A stretch of DNA of 33,123 nt from CAZLMW01 sp964560875 (lineage in GTDB: Bacteria > Myxococcota_A > UBA9042), in assembly GCA_964560875.1 (NCBI GenBank), contig CAZLMW010000093.1, forward strand, positions 1 to 33,123. The letters run 5' to 3'. Both the position numbers and the translations under genes were made by a program. Shown here piece after piece: positions 24,136 to 33,112 of this stretch (position 1 is the first letter of the stretch; every line of letters begins with the position of its first letter). The notes beneath the pieces are model-generated. The model had not been told where the DNA came from. It saw only the letters and a program-made list of their open reading frames with translations, and did no database searches.

Positions 24136-27100
24136 ATTCCGCGCATGTCCTCGACGATAAGGAAGAAGCAGGGCACCAGGACGAGGACGATGATGGTCGC
24201 GAAGAGGATGCCAAAGCCGAGGCTGACGGCCATCGGGATCAGGAATCGGGCTTGCACACTCGACTCAAGAATCATCGGCGCCAATCCGAGGAACGTGGTC
24301 AGCGAGGTCAGCAAGATGGGGCGGAACCGGCGCGCGCCGGCCCACGAAATCGCGTCGAAATAGGACCGGCCTTCCCGGCGTCGCTGGTTGGCCGCGTCGA
24401 CCAGCACCAGCGAGTCGTTTACGACCACACCGGACAGCGCCACGATCCCCATCATGCTGATCATCGAGAGTTCAAATCCCATGATGACGTGTCCGATCAC
24501 CGCGCCGACGATGCCAAACGGGATGGCACTCATCACGACCGCGGGCTGCACGTACGATCTGAATGGCACGGCGAGCAGCGCGAACATCACCAACATGGCA
24601 AAGGCGAATCCGCGGCCGAGAGCCGACAGCGACTCGTTGCGATGACGCCGCTCCCCGCCAAATTTCCATGACAGGCCTGGGTAGCGGGCCATCAGCGCCG
24701 GCAACGTCTTGACTTTGAGCGCGCGCAAGACCTTGCCTGACCCCGTCTTGGTCTTGTCTACATCGGCATCGACGTCCACATAACGGCGCCCGTCGAGGCG
24801 TCGAATCGTCGTGTAGCTCTTGCCACGCACGATCTCCGCGGCGACCGCGAGCGGGACCTCTTTTCCGTCGCGGGTACGGAGCATCAATTGGCCGAGGTCG
24901 TGTTCGGAGATGCGCTCGGATTCGGGCAGGCGAACCATTACGCGCAGCTCGTCTCGCCCACGTTGTTGGCGTAGTGCCTCGGCACCGTAGAAGGCTGCTC
25001 GGACCTGGCGCGCGAGATCGGAAGCCGTGATGCCAAGACTCGTCGCCTCGGGGCGAATCCGGAAGTCGAACTGCGGCTTGCCAGCCGAGAAGCCGTCGTC
25101 GATGTCCTTGACTCCGGCGAATGTGCGGAGCTGTTCAGCGAGGTCGCCCGCTGCTCGCTCAAGCACACCCAGGTCAGCGTGGCTCAACTCGATGCTTATC
25201 GCGCTGCCTGCGCTGGGGCCCATGCTGAACTTGAATTTCAGGCTCTCGAGCCCCGGGACGTCGCCGACCTTGTCTCGCCAAAGCCGCGCAAATTCGCCGG
25301 TTGTGATGGTGCGCTTGTCGCTTGGAACCAGGAAAACACGCACACCGGCGAGGTTGCTCTTGCCACCGGAACGACCGCCGGGTCCGGGGCCTCCACCTCG
25401 GATGTTGCCGCCCACCTGGGCGTAGAGGCCACGCACGATTTCATCACCGCCGCTTTCTGCGATGACCTCTTGCGCGGCCTTCACAAGTTGGTCTTTGACC
25501 CGGCGGGTGTCCGCGACGGGAGAGCCGAAGACCAGCTCGAGATTCGCGGTGATGACGTCGCCCTGCACGCGGGGCATGAAGGAGAAGTCGATGTGTCCGC
25601 CGCGTACAAAGCCGATGGTGCCGATGAGGATCGCCAGACCGGCGGCAACGACGGCATAACGCCATCGAAGCAGACCCTTGAGGAGCGGCGCATAGATGAC
25701 CTCGACGAAGCGTTCCAGCGCACGCGCGACGGGTTGTTGGACGACACCGATCCAGCGGAAGAGGAAGAAAGTCGCGCCGGTCTTGAGGTGGGCAAGGTGG
25801 GCGGGGAGCACGAACAGGGACTCGAGCAACGAGATGGCGAACACCGACACGACGACCGCGGGGATCTGCATGAACAGCTTGCCCATGAATCCGGGCACAA
25901 AGAACATCGGCGCGAACGCCGTGACGGTGGTCAAGATCGCGAACGTGACGGGCATCGCGACGCCCTTTGCGCCGGCGATGGCTGCTTCGAGCGGAGGTAC
26001 GCCCTCGCGGCGCATGTTGAACACGTTCTCGCCGACAACGATCGCGTCATCCACGACCATGCCCAGCGCCACGATGAACGCGAAAAGCGAGATCATGTTC
26101 AGCGACACGCCGCCGAACTGCGGCACGATGAGCAGCGACCCCAAAAACGAGATCGGGATCCCCATCGTGACCCAGAACGCCAGCCGCACCTCGAGAAACA
26201 ACCCGAGCACCAACAAGACCAGCGCGAGGCCGAGGTAGGCGTTGCGCAGCAGCAGGTTCATGCGGTCGCGGTAGATCTCCGAGTAGTCGCGCCACACCGA
26301 AATCTCGACGCCGGTTGGCAGGTCGGCACGGGCCTTGGCGACGTATTCCTTGACGGCTGCCGCAACCTGCATGGGCGTTTCGTCACCGACGCGGAAGACC
26401 TGCACCATCGCGGCGGGTTTGCCGTGGAAAAAGGCGGCGTCGTCCACGTCCTTGAAGCCGTCGGTGATGCGGGCGATCTCGCCGAGCTTCAACTCGGAGC
26501 CATCGGGGCGGCTGACGACAGGGATGTCGCGAAACTGTTGGCCGGCGTCGCGACGTTCGGCGGTCCGCAGCAGGATCTCGCCGCCGCGGGTCTTGATGGC
26601 ACCCGCGGGCAGCTCCACCGCGTGGCGTCGAATCGCGTCCGCGATAGCAGGGATGGTCAGCTTGTAGGCGCGCAACGTGGCTGTTGGGACTTCGATCGCG
26701 ATCTCGGGCGGTCGGACATCAGCGACCTCGGCCTGGGTCACCCTCTTGTCGCGCAGGACCTCGTCCCGGACGGTGTTGGCGACCGTGGCCCGAGTCCTCT
26801 CGTCGACGTCGCCGTAGACGACCAGGCTGATGACCTCGCGACGATTACTCAGGAGGCTAACGGTAGGACGCTCTGCGTCCTGGGGAAAGCTCGTGATGCG
26901 GTCCACCGCTGCCTTCACGTCCGCGAGGGCGCGATCTTTGTCGGCGCCAAGAATCAGCTCGATCGTGACTCCTGCAGCGCCTTCCGCCGCGCTCGACGTC
27001 ACGCGCTTGACACCGTCGAGGCCACGTACCGCTTCCTCCAGCGCGAGCACGATGCCCTGTTCGACCTCGGCTGGACTGGCACCGGGGTAAGGCACGCCGA

Positions 27101-27290
27101 CGGTGATGATGTCCAACTCGAACTCGGGAAAGACCTCCTGCTTCATCGACAGGCCGATCAATGCCCCGCCGGCGAGCAGCACAATCATCAGCAGATTCGA
27201 CGCCACGGAGTTGGTCGCCATCCATGCGATGGCGCCGCGCACTCGGGCGGTCGCGGGAGCGCCGCTTCGTTTGCCTTGGGGCTGCATCAT
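24024..27290 (-). CDS. RND efflux permease, HAE-1 type
   Basis: A 1088-residue inner membrane proton antiporter, the pump of a tripartite efflux system. The first transmembrane helix (NLLMIVLLAGGALIGL) is followed by FPEFELDIITVGVPYPGASPAEVEQG, typical of the porter domain entry. Two repeats of six helices each frame large periplasmic loops. The proton-relay pair is present as Asp414-Asp415 in GMVVDDAIVVGENVF. At the position of AcrB Lys940 there is Asn958 (VVVNDSLVLVD), seen in a subgroup of the family. Starts TTG 27293, ATG 27290 and ATG 27287 are tandem; 27290 fits AGG spacing. The adaptor gene stops 11 bases upstream. The C-terminal tail is acidic and overlaps the convergent cyclase gene. 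Confidence 0.92.
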   Translation of the reverse strand: MMQPQGKRSGAPATARVRGAIAWMATNSVASNLLMIVLLAGGALIGLSMKQEVFPEFELDIITVGVPYPGASPAEVEQGIVLALEEAVRGLDGVKRVTSSAAEGAAGVTIELILGADKDRALADVKAAVDRITSFPQDAERPTVSLLSNRREVISLVVYGDVDERTRATVANTVRDEVLRDKRVTQAEVADVRPPEIAIEVPTATLRAYKLTIPAIADAIRRHAVELPAGAIKTRGGEILLRTAERRDAGQQFRDIPVVSRPDGSELKLGEIARITDGFKDVDDAAFFHGKPAAMVQVFRVGDETPMQVAAAVKEYVAKARADLPTGVEISVWRDYSEIYRDRMNLLLRNAYLGLALVLLVLGLFLEVRLAFWVTMGIPISFLGSLLIVPQFGGVSLNMISLFAFIVALGMVVDDAIVVGENVFNMRREGVPPLEAAIAGAKGVAMPVTFAILTTVTAFAPMFFVPGFMGKLFMQIPAVVVSVFAISLLESLFVLPAHLAHLKTGATFFLFRWIGVVQQPVARALERFVEVIYAPLLKGLLRWRYAVVAAGLAILIGTIGFVRGGHIDFSFMPRVQGDVITANLELVFGSPVADTRRVKDQLVKAAQEVIAESGGDEIVRGLYAQVGGNIRGGGPGPGGRSGGKSNLAGVRVFLVPSDKRTITTGEFARLWRDKVGDVPGLESLKFKFSMGPSAGSAISIELSHADLGVLERAAGDLAEQLRTFAGVKDIDDGFSAGKPQFDFRIRPEATSLGITASDLARQVRAAFYGAEALRQQRGRDELRVMVRLPESERISEHDLGQLMLRTRDGKEVPLAVAAEIVRGKSYTTIRRLDGRRYVDVDADVDKTKTGSGKVLRALKVKTLPALMARYPGLSWKFGGERRHRNESLSALGRGFAFAMLVMFALLAVPFRSYVQPAVVMSAIPFGIVGAVIGHVIMGFELSMISMMGIVALSGVVVNDSLVLVDAANQRRREGRSYFDAISWAGARRFRPILLTSLTTFLGLAPMILESSVQARFLIPMAVSLGFGILFATIIVLVLVPCFFLIVEDMRGIYIDDPWPEESDADDDAGLSGTNTGLDGAASDAIGAT

Positions 27291-27301
27291 CAACCTGCCT
27301 G

Positions 27302-28672
27302 CTAACGTGCTGCCGTTGGCGTGCGCGCATCACCGGGACCGGCGGCGGGCTGTGCCGGCGATGCGGGGTTGGGCCCACCGGGCTTACGCTTGTTCTTCGC
27401 CGCCTTCGGCGCCCCGCCGGCGACTTGCTTGGCTGCCGAGACGTCTCGTGGCCGCAGAGGCATACCGGCTGCCGCACCGGGCACGCGGCTGACGATGATG
27501 CGGTCCCCGGCGCGCACTCCAGAGCTTGCGAGCACGGCCTCCCGCTCTCGCCAGGCGATCTTCAAGGAAGCGATGGCGAGCTTGTCTTCCTTGTCAGCGA
27601 GCCACACTTTGTCGCCCTCGCGAACTGCCTCACGCGGGATCCTGACGACCGATGGCAGTTGCTTGCCGCGGATTTCGGCACGCACGTAGCTGCCCAACAA
27701 GAGCGGCATCCTGTTTGTCGGCTTGGGGCGCGCTCCAGAATCAGCGCTGCCCGCGACTCCCATCGGCTGGGCAGATTCGTCGTTCGTCGCGTTGAGCGGG
27801 GCGTCTACCGACACCGTGATGCGTGCCATGCGGCCCGCGGGGTCCAGGTCGCCAAGAAGTCGCTGCACGCGCCCCTTGCGGTGTGTGGTCGCGCCGGCCC
27901 CTGCGTCCCAGGTGACAAGCACTTCGGAGCCGCCGTCCGGACCGGCGTTGAGGCCCGGGACATTCATCCACGAGAGGTGTTGCAGAGGCACCGAGACATG
28001 CACGAGGAAGCGGTCGGTCTGTACCAGCGTCGCCAACGGCGTCCCCGGCCCAACGAGCTGGCCGATCGACGCGTTCTTGGTCCTCACTATCGCGTCGAAT
28101 GGTGCTTTGATAACCGTGCGCTCAAGCCCGAGTTTGCTCATCGCGAGCGCGCTGTTCGCGGCCGCCAACGACGCTTCGACCCGCGCCTTGTGTGGCAGGC
28201 GCAAGGCCAGGTTCTTGCCACCGGCCGTTGCCTTGATGCCCCCACCGAGCAGCTTCCACTCGTGCAACGCTGCTGCGCGCCGGCCTCTCTCGACCTTCAC
28301 CTCGAACTCGGCGCGTTTGACGTCGGACTGCCTCTGCGCGACCTGCAACTTGTAGTCGCGGTCATCGATCCGAGCGAGCACGTCGCCCTTCTTCACGCGG
28401 CCGCCGACTTCGAAGTTTTTCGCCTCGCTGACGATCGTGCCGGAGACCCGCGGCTGCAGAACCACGGTTCGCTCGGGGACCACGCTGCCCATGCCGGCCA
28501 CTGTCACACGGTGGTCAATCGCGGAAACCCGTATGATGTCGGCCACCAATGCCTTTTTGTCAGCTTTCTTACGATCGGCCTTGGGACGCTTTTTCACCAT
28601 CACAACTGCGGCGCCGACGCCGGCGGCCACGAGAAGCAGTGGCAGGACGATCTGCAGGACTCTACGCACCAT
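27302..28672 (-). CDS. RND efflux periplasmic adaptor (HlyD/MFP family)
   Basis: A 456-residue membrane-fusion protein linking pump and outer-membrane channel. It has one N-terminal anchor helix (VLQIVLPLLLVAAGVGAAVV), a Lys-rich stretch, the first lipoyl half (PRVSGTIVSEAKNFEVGGRVKKGDVLARID), a helical hairpin, the second lipoyl half (KAPFDAIVRTKNASIGQLVGPGTPLATLV), a beta-barrel domain and a C-terminal Ala/Pro/Lys-rich tail of about 50 residues. The ATG at 28672 is preferred over an earlier GTG-type extension to 28714, because GAGGAG lies 8 bases upstream and the anchor helix follows at once. It overlaps the upstream channel gene by 11 bases, indicating coupled translation. Confidence 0.92.
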   Translation of the reverse strand: MVRRVLQIVLPLLLVAAGVGAAVVMVKKRPKADRKKADKKALVADIIRVSAIDHRVTVAGMGSVVPERTVVLQPRVSGTIVSEAKNFEVGGRVKKGDVLARIDDRDYKLQVAQRQSDVKRAEFEVKVERGRRAAALHEWKLLGGGIKATAGGKNLALRLPHKARVEASLAAANSALAMSKLGLERTVIKAPFDAIVRTKNASIGQLVGPGTPLATLVQTDRFLVHVSVPLQHLSWMNVPGLNAGPDGGSEVLVTWDAGAGATTHRKGRVQRLLGDLDPAGRMARITVSVDAPLNATNDESAQPMGVAGSADSGARPKPTNRMPLLLGSYVRAEIRGKQLPSVVRIPREAVREGDKVWLADKEDKLAIASLKIAWREREAVLASSGVRAGDRIIVSRVPGAAAGMPLRPRDVSAAKQVAGGAPKAAKNKRKPGGPNPASPAQPAAGPGDARTPTAAR

Positions 28673-30110
28673 CTCGCTCGCTCCTCTTGACCAGTTTCGA
28701 GGTCCATCCGCCACCCATCGCGCGATGCAGCGAGACGCGATGTGACAGCAGTTGGCGTCGGGCGCTCAGCAAGGATCTCTGGAGGCGCTGCACGCTCTGT
28801 TCGGCGGCCAGCACCCGGACGAAGTCTCCAACGCCGGTCATGTAGCGCCGCTTGGACTCATCGAACGTCTTTCGGGCTGTCGTCAGCTGCGCCTGCAGCC
28901 CCGCGATGTGCGCTCGCTGCTGCCGTTCGCGGGTCAGCGCATCGTCCACTTCATGCAACGCACGCACGATCGCCTGCGCCCACGCAAGCACACTATCCCG
29001 GAGCGCGATCTTCGTGCGGTCGTGTTCCGCGCCAAGGCGCCCGCCATCAAAGAGCGGTCGGGCAACACCCGCGGCGAGGCTCCAAGCCGGGTTCAACGTT
29101 GTCGCTTTGTCCGTGATGACGCCGGTGACGCCCGCCTGGCCGGATAGCCGCAGGGTCGGAAACCTGTTGGCGAGCGCGACTCCCACGCGATGGTCAGCCG
29201 CCAGGACCCGCAAGCGCGCCGCGCGCACATCCGGCCGTCGGTCGAGCAGTTTGGCTGGTTCGGCGACCGCGGGCATCGGCGGTAACTCCGGTATCCGGGT
29301 CGCCTCGGGCACGTCCAGCGGCGTCCGGGGCGGCATCCCGAGCAGCGCCCGGAGCTGGTTGGTCAAGACACCGATCGCGCTGTCGACCAGGGGAAGTTGA
29401 CCGCGCGCAGTCTCCACCTGCTGCCGCTGCTGAAGCACGTCGACTGCGGACACGAGCCCTTGCGCGAACCGCCCCTGCACGACCTGCAGAAGTTGCTCGC
29501 TGATCTTGATTTGCTCTTCGATCAACCGCTTCTGCTCGCGCCGTTCGATCAGCGACAACCACGTGTCACCAACGCGCGCGGCAACGGTCATCGCCATCGC
29601 CGAGAGGTCCTGCCGAGTCGCCGCCACGTCGGTCGCTGCCGCCGCCCGGGTCGCACGCACGCGCCCCCACAAATCGAGCTCATAAGACGCGCTCACCGAC
29701 AAGGGAAACTGCCACGCGGCCGTGTCGATGACCTGGTTGCCGATCGCGAGGGCGCGCTGGCTGTATTGCGCGTCTGCGGAAGCTTGCACCGTCGGCAGGG
29801 AAGCCGCGCCCGTCTGTCGTGCGACGGCGGCCGATTGTTCGAGCCGAGCCCACGTCCGGCGCAGGTCGTAGTTGTCGCGCAACGCCTTCATCACGAGACG
29901 GTTGAGCCCGTCATCACCGAACGCGATCCACCACCGATCCGGCCCTTCCGGTCCGCCCTCTGCGAGCTGCTCAGGCAGCTTCACCGGGACTTTCCGGTCG
30001 GTCTTGACCTTGTGCATCGTGCAGCCAGCCGTCGACACAGCAATCGCCGCGAGCACCGCCGCCAGCAACGATGTGCTCCAGAGCATGGACGGTCGTCGTG
30101 GACGAGCCAT
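28662..30110 (-). CDS. Outer-membrane efflux channel lipoprotein (TolC/OprM/NodT family)
   Basis: A 482-residue outer membrane factor. The signal peptide ends in the lipobox STAGC (Cys30), as in OprM-type channels. Two homologous OEP halves follow. The first has WWIAFGDDGLNRLVMKAL, ADAQYSQ and YELDLWGRVRATRAAA, and the second LLDRRPDVRAARLRVLAADHRVGVALANRFPTL, RPLFDGGRL and RYMTGVGDFVRVLAAEQSV. All are classic family landmarks. GGAGG lies 7 bases before the ATG at 30110. The start overlaps the stop of the TetR gene by one base (TGATG), so expression is coupled to the regulator. Confidence 0.93.
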   Translation of the reverse strand: MARPRRPSMLWSTSLLAAVLAAIAVSTAGCTMHKVKTDRKVPVKLPEQLAEGGPEGPDRWWIAFGDDGLNRLVMKALRDNYDLRRTWARLEQSAAVARQTGAASLPTVQASADAQYSQRALAIGNQVIDTAAWQFPLSVSASYELDLWGRVRATRAAAATDVAATRQDLSAMAMTVAARVGDTWLSLIERREQKRLIEEQIKISEQLLQVVQGRFAQGLVSAVDVLQQRQQVETARGQLPLVDSAIGVLTNQLRALLGMPPRTPLDVPEATRIPELPPMPAVAEPAKLLDRRPDVRAARLRVLAADHRVGVALANRFPTLRLSGQAGVTGVITDKATTLNPAWSLAAGVARPLFDGGRLGAEHDRTKIALRDSVLAWAQAIVRALHEVDDALTRERQQRAHIAGLQAQLTTARKTFDESKRRYMTGVGDFVRVLAAEQSVQRLQRSLLSARRQLLSHRVSLHRAMGGGWTSKLVKRSERDGA

Positions 30111-30754
30111 CACGCTCCTCCCGGTGCGGATCCGTTTTCCGCGGTCGCGCCGATGCCTTGCCACAGGTGCTCAACGACCGCTTCGGCGTGGTTGCGTTCA
30201 TCGCTCAAGCGGCCGGCATCGAGGCCCGCCGTCTCGAAGAATGCGAAGCTGTGCATCGAACTGATAACCATGCGCGCAACGACGACGGGATCGCATGGAC
30301 CGATGCGGCCCAGAGCTTGCTCGGCGCGAACATGGGCGGCGACGGCGGCGATGGCGCGCAATGGCGGGGCGTCGTCTGCGGTGGCGAAAAAGCTCCGCGG
30401 ATCCCACTTCGGATGGGAACACAGCATCATCATGCGGGGCACCATTTCACGGAAAAACGCGGTGAAGTCCATGCAGATCGCCACGAGCTGGTCGCGGGGC
30501 TCTCCGACGCCGATGCGCCCGCTGGCGATGTGTCCGAAGTCGATGCCGGCGTCAAATCCCATCGCGCGGAAGAACAGCTTCTCCTTGGTGTCGAATCGCT
30601 TGAAGATCGTGCCTTCCGAGACGCCAGCGGCCCGTGCGATTTGTGCCGTGGACGCCCGCAGACCGTCGTCCAAGAAGACGGACCGCGCCGCATGGAGAAT
30701 CGTCTCGTCGTCGATTGTGCGCGGACGGGCCATGGAGTGCTCGGGCAGGCTCAT
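30110..30754 (-). CDS. TetR/AcrR-family repressor of the efflux operon
   Basis: A 214-residue regulator (207 if translation starts at the ATG at 30733, which begins MARPRTID and is equally plausible; neither start has a clear ribosome-binding site). The N-terminal helix-turn-helix is typical: ETILHAARSVFLDDGLRASTAQIARAAGVSEGTIFKRFDTKEKLFFRAM. The C-terminal helical ligand domain is variable as usual. It is the first gene of the regulator-channel-adaptor-pump operon. A 20-bp palindrome lies over its own promoter, so autorepression relieved by an efflux substrate is the expected control. Confidence 0.9.
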   Translation of the reverse strand: MSLPEHSMARPRTIDDETILHAARSVFLDDGLRASTAQIARAAGVSEGTIFKRFDTKEKLFFRAMGFDAGIDFGHIASGRIGVGEPRDQLVAICMDFTAFFREMVPRMMMLCSHPKWDPRSFFATADDAPPLRAIAAVAAHVRAEQALGRIGPCDPVVVARMVISSMHSFAFFETAGLDAGRLSDERNHAEAVVEHLWQGIGATAENGSAPGGA

Positions 30755-30826
30755 GCGTCCGCCGGTCGGGTACGGCGTCGCGGATCGGGCGGGTGAACAC
30801 GGACTCGGCCGACGGGTCGAGTTCGT

Positions 30827-30846
30827 TAGTGAGTGCACACTTACTA
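30827..30846. promoter_or_regulatory. TetR operator palindrome
   Basis: TAGTGAGTG-CA-CACTTACTA is a near-perfect inverted repeat, eight of nine positions matched per arm. It has the TAGT.AGT...ACT.ACTA form common for TetR-family operators. It covers the -10 of the promoter at 30838-30866 and lies about 75 bases before the regulator's start codon. Confidence 0.65.
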
Positions 30847-30866
30847 TTGGGCGTAGGACGTGTCAA
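30838..30866 (-). promoter_or_regulatory. Promoter of the efflux operon
   Basis: On the minus strand a perfect TTGACA (30861-30866) is followed after 17 bases by TAAGTG (30838-30843), a weak -10 embedded in the operator palindrome. A strong -35 with a -10 buried in the operator fits repressor control. Confidence 0.55.
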
Positions 30867-30977
30867 GCATCTGCATTGAGCGGATCGACACGACAACCGC
30901 GCAGGGTGCGGATCTGTTCCCGGTGGGAGGTGTTTTTGCGCACATGATGGGTGTGTGCTGTCAGACGAGGTGCCGGG

Positions 30978-31904
30978 CTACTTTGCCGCGTCTTCCGCCT
31001 GTGCCCGCGCGGCATCGAGGAGCTGTCGGTAGTGCGCGTTTGCTGGCACGAGGCTGACGGCCTTTTGCAGATAGCGAACCCGCAACGAGAGCTTTGTCGT
31101 CGATTGAGCGAGGTGCACAAGCTTGCTGGCTTTCTGCTCCGCCGCAGAAACCTGCTTGATGCCGGTCTGCTTCTTCTTTTGCTGCGTCACTGCGCACGGC
31201 ATCGCTGAACCTGCGACCTTCTGCGGTGTGGCCTTCCAAGTCTCCTCATCCGCCTGCATGCAAACAACTTCAAGGGCCTTTCCGTTCGCCGCGAAACGCG
31301 TCCACGGGCCGTGGCGTTGGCCGTCGAAGTAGTTGCCGCTCTCCAACGTGGAGCCGTCGTCGCGGAAACGGGTCCAAACGCCGTGTCGCTTGTCGTCGCG
31401 ATAGGGGCCAGCCTCTACCGGGACGTAGGTGCACTTCTCCCGCTTGCCTTTGCCGGCGCAGGCTGCGACGAAGACGTGTTCCATACCGTGTTTGCGACCC
31501 TTGTCGTACATCCGAATGGTCAGAGGTTGTTTGCACTTGCGCGTCTTGTCCCAGCGGATCCAGGCGCCGTGTTTGCGACCGTCCTCCAACATGCATCCTT
31601 CTTCGAGGGGGCGTTTTCGGCAGAGCTTCACCGGCCGATCGTCCCGCACTTTCCTCCACTTGGCGCCGTCGCTGCATCCGCGCTTGCGTGCGGCGGCGGC
31701 GATCGAGTCGGGTTGGGTGATGTCCGCGACGACGCTCACCTTACCCGCGGGCTTGGCGTGTTTGCGGTGATGCTGGGCGTCAGCGTCAGGCGCGACCAAC
31801 AGCAGCACGAGGGCAACGACCGCTGTCGCCGCTGACACACCCCACGTGGCAATGCCGTGCAGGCGGTCGATCCCGCCCGGTGTGCCGCTCGATTCCGAAC
31901 TCAT
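30978..31904 (-). CDS. Exported MORN-repeat (YwqK-like) protein
   Basis: A 308-residue secreted or periplasmic protein. The ATG at 31904 is supported by GGAGAG 5 bases upstream and by the signal peptide that follows: hydrophobic core VSAATAVVALVLLLVA and likely cleavage after ADA. A Lys/His-rich segment follows. Residues about 100-235 contain four MORN_2-type units with the pattern (D/K)G.(R/K)HG.W.RF: DGRKHGAWIRW, KGRKHGMEHVF, DDKRHGVWTRF and DGQRHGPWTRF. Cys pairs interrupt them. The C-terminal 60 residues are helical, TPR-like (KLSLRVRYLQKAVSLVPANAHYRQLLDAA). The function is unknown; such proteins are abundant in myxobacteria. It is upstream of, but separately promoted from, the TetR operon. 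Confidence 0.72.
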   Translation of the reverse strand: MSSESSGTPGGIDRLHGIATWGVSAATAVVALVLLLVAPDADAQHHRKHAKPAGKVSVVADITQPDSIAAAARKRGCSDGAKWRKVRDDRPVKLCRKRPLEEGCMLEDGRKHGAWIRWDKTRKCKQPLTIRMYDKGRKHGMEHVFVAACAGKGKREKCTYVPVEAGPYRDDKRHGVWTRFRDDGSTLESGNYFDGQRHGPWTRFAANGKALEVVCMQADEETWKATPQKVAGSAMPCAVTQQKKKQTGIKQVSAAEQKASKLVHLAQSTTKLSLRVRYLQKAVSLVPANAHYRQLLDAARAQAEDAAK

Positions 31905-31944
31905 ATCCGCTCTCCGAATCCGATGTGTGGGCGCCAAGCGCCGC

Positions 31945-31970
31945 TTGTCATCGTGCTTTCGAGCTACCAT
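31945..31970 (+). promoter_or_regulatory. Weak promoter candidate for the HIT gene
   Basis: TTGTCA (31945-31950) and TACCAT (31965-31970) are good hexamers, but their spacing of 14 bases is short. They lie 34-59 bases before the ATG at 32004 in the 99-base divergent gap with the MORN gene. Confidence 0.25.
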
Positions 31971-32003
31971 CCTGCCCCAATCCACGACGTCAAGGAACTG
32001 CCC

Positions 32004-32426
32004 ATGAACCCCAACAGTCCAACGATCTTCGACAAGATCCTCGATGGCGAGGTGCCGTGTCATCGGCTCTACGAAGATGAGCACGTGCTGGCCTTCCTCG
32101 ACATCTTCCCGCTGTCCCCTGGCCACGCGCTCATCATCCCCAAGGAGCGCGTCGCGTTCGCCCACGAGATGTCCGATGACCAGGCGGCGGCCATCGGTCG
32201 CGTATTGCCTCGCATCTGTCGGGCGGTGATGGCGGCGACGGGTGCGGAGAGCTACAACATCTTGCAAAACAACGGCGCTCCGGCTCACCAGGCTGTATTT
32301 CACGTGCATTTCCACATCATCCCCAAGTTCGCTGACCGCGGGCTCGGTGTCGGCTGGCGCTCCGGCAAGCTGGAAGACGAAGACGCGGCCGAGTTGATTC
32401 GCAAGATCCAGGGAGCCCTGGCATGA
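32004..32426 (+). CDS. HIT-family nucleotide hydrolase (Hint-like)
   Basis: A 140-residue cytosolic protein of the histidine triad superfamily, which hydrolyses nucleoside phosphoramidates or dinucleoside polyphosphates. The start is set by AAGGA 7 bases upstream and by the family N-terminus (TIFDKILDGEVPCHRLYEDEHVLAFLDIFPLSPGHALIIPK). The triad is His100-x-His102-x-His104 in HVHFHII, with the nucleotide-binding NILQNNG.PAHQAVFH segment before it. Length is typical for Hint. The stop overlaps the next gene's start (ATGA). Confidence 0.93.
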   Translation: MNPNSPTIFDKILDGEVPCHRLYEDEHVLAFLDIFPLSPGHALIIPKERVAFAHEMSDDQAAAIGRVLPRICRAVMAATGAESYNILQNNGAPAHQAVFHVHFHIIPKFADRGLGVGWRSGKLEDEDAAELIRKIQGALA

Positions 32427-33112
32427 CAGGTCGGTGTGGCGCGCTGCCTTATCCGCGCATGCTTGGTGTTGTGGGCCGTAGCTTGCTCGTCGTGGCCGTC
32501 TGCCTGCTCGTCGTCGGCTGTGGCAAGCGGGGCAGTGGCAAGGCGGCGAGCGAGACGCGCAAAGTCGATCGCTTCGACAAGATCCATGTCTCCGGGAGTG
32601 CCAAACTCAACCTGCGCGTCGATCCCGAGGAAGCGGACGGCACGGTCGTTCTCCGAGGCGACGATGACGTCGTGCCAAACGTGAAGCTTGAAGTCACTGA
32701 TGGTGCGCTTACAATCCGAATTGACGGCGAAAAAACGCCAAATCTTCCGCTTGAGGTCAGCGCTGTTGTCGCGAATCTCGACGAGCTCAAGATCTCGGGC
32801 GCCGCGTCCGGACAAGTGACTGATATCGACACGAAACGATTCACCGTACGTCTGAGCGGGGCGGCGGCGCTGTCGGTCACAGGGCGCGCAGATGAGGTAA
32901 ACATGAAGCTCTCCGGCGCGCCGTCCGTCGACGCATCACGCCTCGCGGCCGGCGTTGCCAAGGTGCACGTCAGCGGCGCCGGCACGGTCGACGTGAACGC
33001 GACCGACAAGCTCGAGGCTCATATTTCGGGCGCGGGCAGTGTCACGTACGGCGGCGACCCGAAGACGGTCGACAAGCACATCAGCGGCGTCGGCAAAATC
33101 GCGCAGAGATAG
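32423..33112 (+). CDS. GIN-domain (DUF2807) lipoprotein
   Basis: A 229-residue secreted lipoprotein with lipobox VVGC (Cys33). The mature part is a right-handed beta-helix-like GIN domain: V.RFDKIHVSGSAKLNLRV at its start, then short repeated rungs (LKISGAASGQV, VRLSGAAALSV, MKLSGAPSVDA, VHVSGAGTVDV, AHISGAGSVTYGG), each with the SGA/SGAG turn. In bacteria the domain has no established function; it is often found with envelope-stress genes. The ATG at 32423 overlaps the HIT stop as ATGA, with GGGAG about 7 bases upstream. An internal ATG at 32459 would give a shorter signal peptide but lacks a ribosome-binding site. Confidence 0.85.
   Translation: MTGRCGALPYPRMLGVVGRSLLVVAVCLLVVGCGKRGSGKAASETRKVDRFDKIHVSGSAKLNLRVDPEEADGTVVLRGDDDVVPNVKLEVTDGALTIRIDGEKTPNLPLEVSAVVANLDELKISGAASGQVTDIDTKRFTVRLSGAAALSVTGRADEVNMKLSGAPSVDASRLAAGVAKVHVSGAGTVDVNATDKLEAHISGAGSVTYGGDPKTVDKHISGVGKIAQR

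Noticed and set aside
25179..27305. 708-codon open frame on the + strand opposite the RND permease
   Set aside because: The opposite strand encodes a full, motif-rich pump. The + frame is Asp/Arg/His-rich without domains, a codon-bias shadow in GC-rich DNA.
31930..31942. Small GGCGC-CAA-GCGCC palindrome between the MORN and HIT genes
   Set aside because: Five-base GC arms are common by chance at this GC content, and there is no regulator context.
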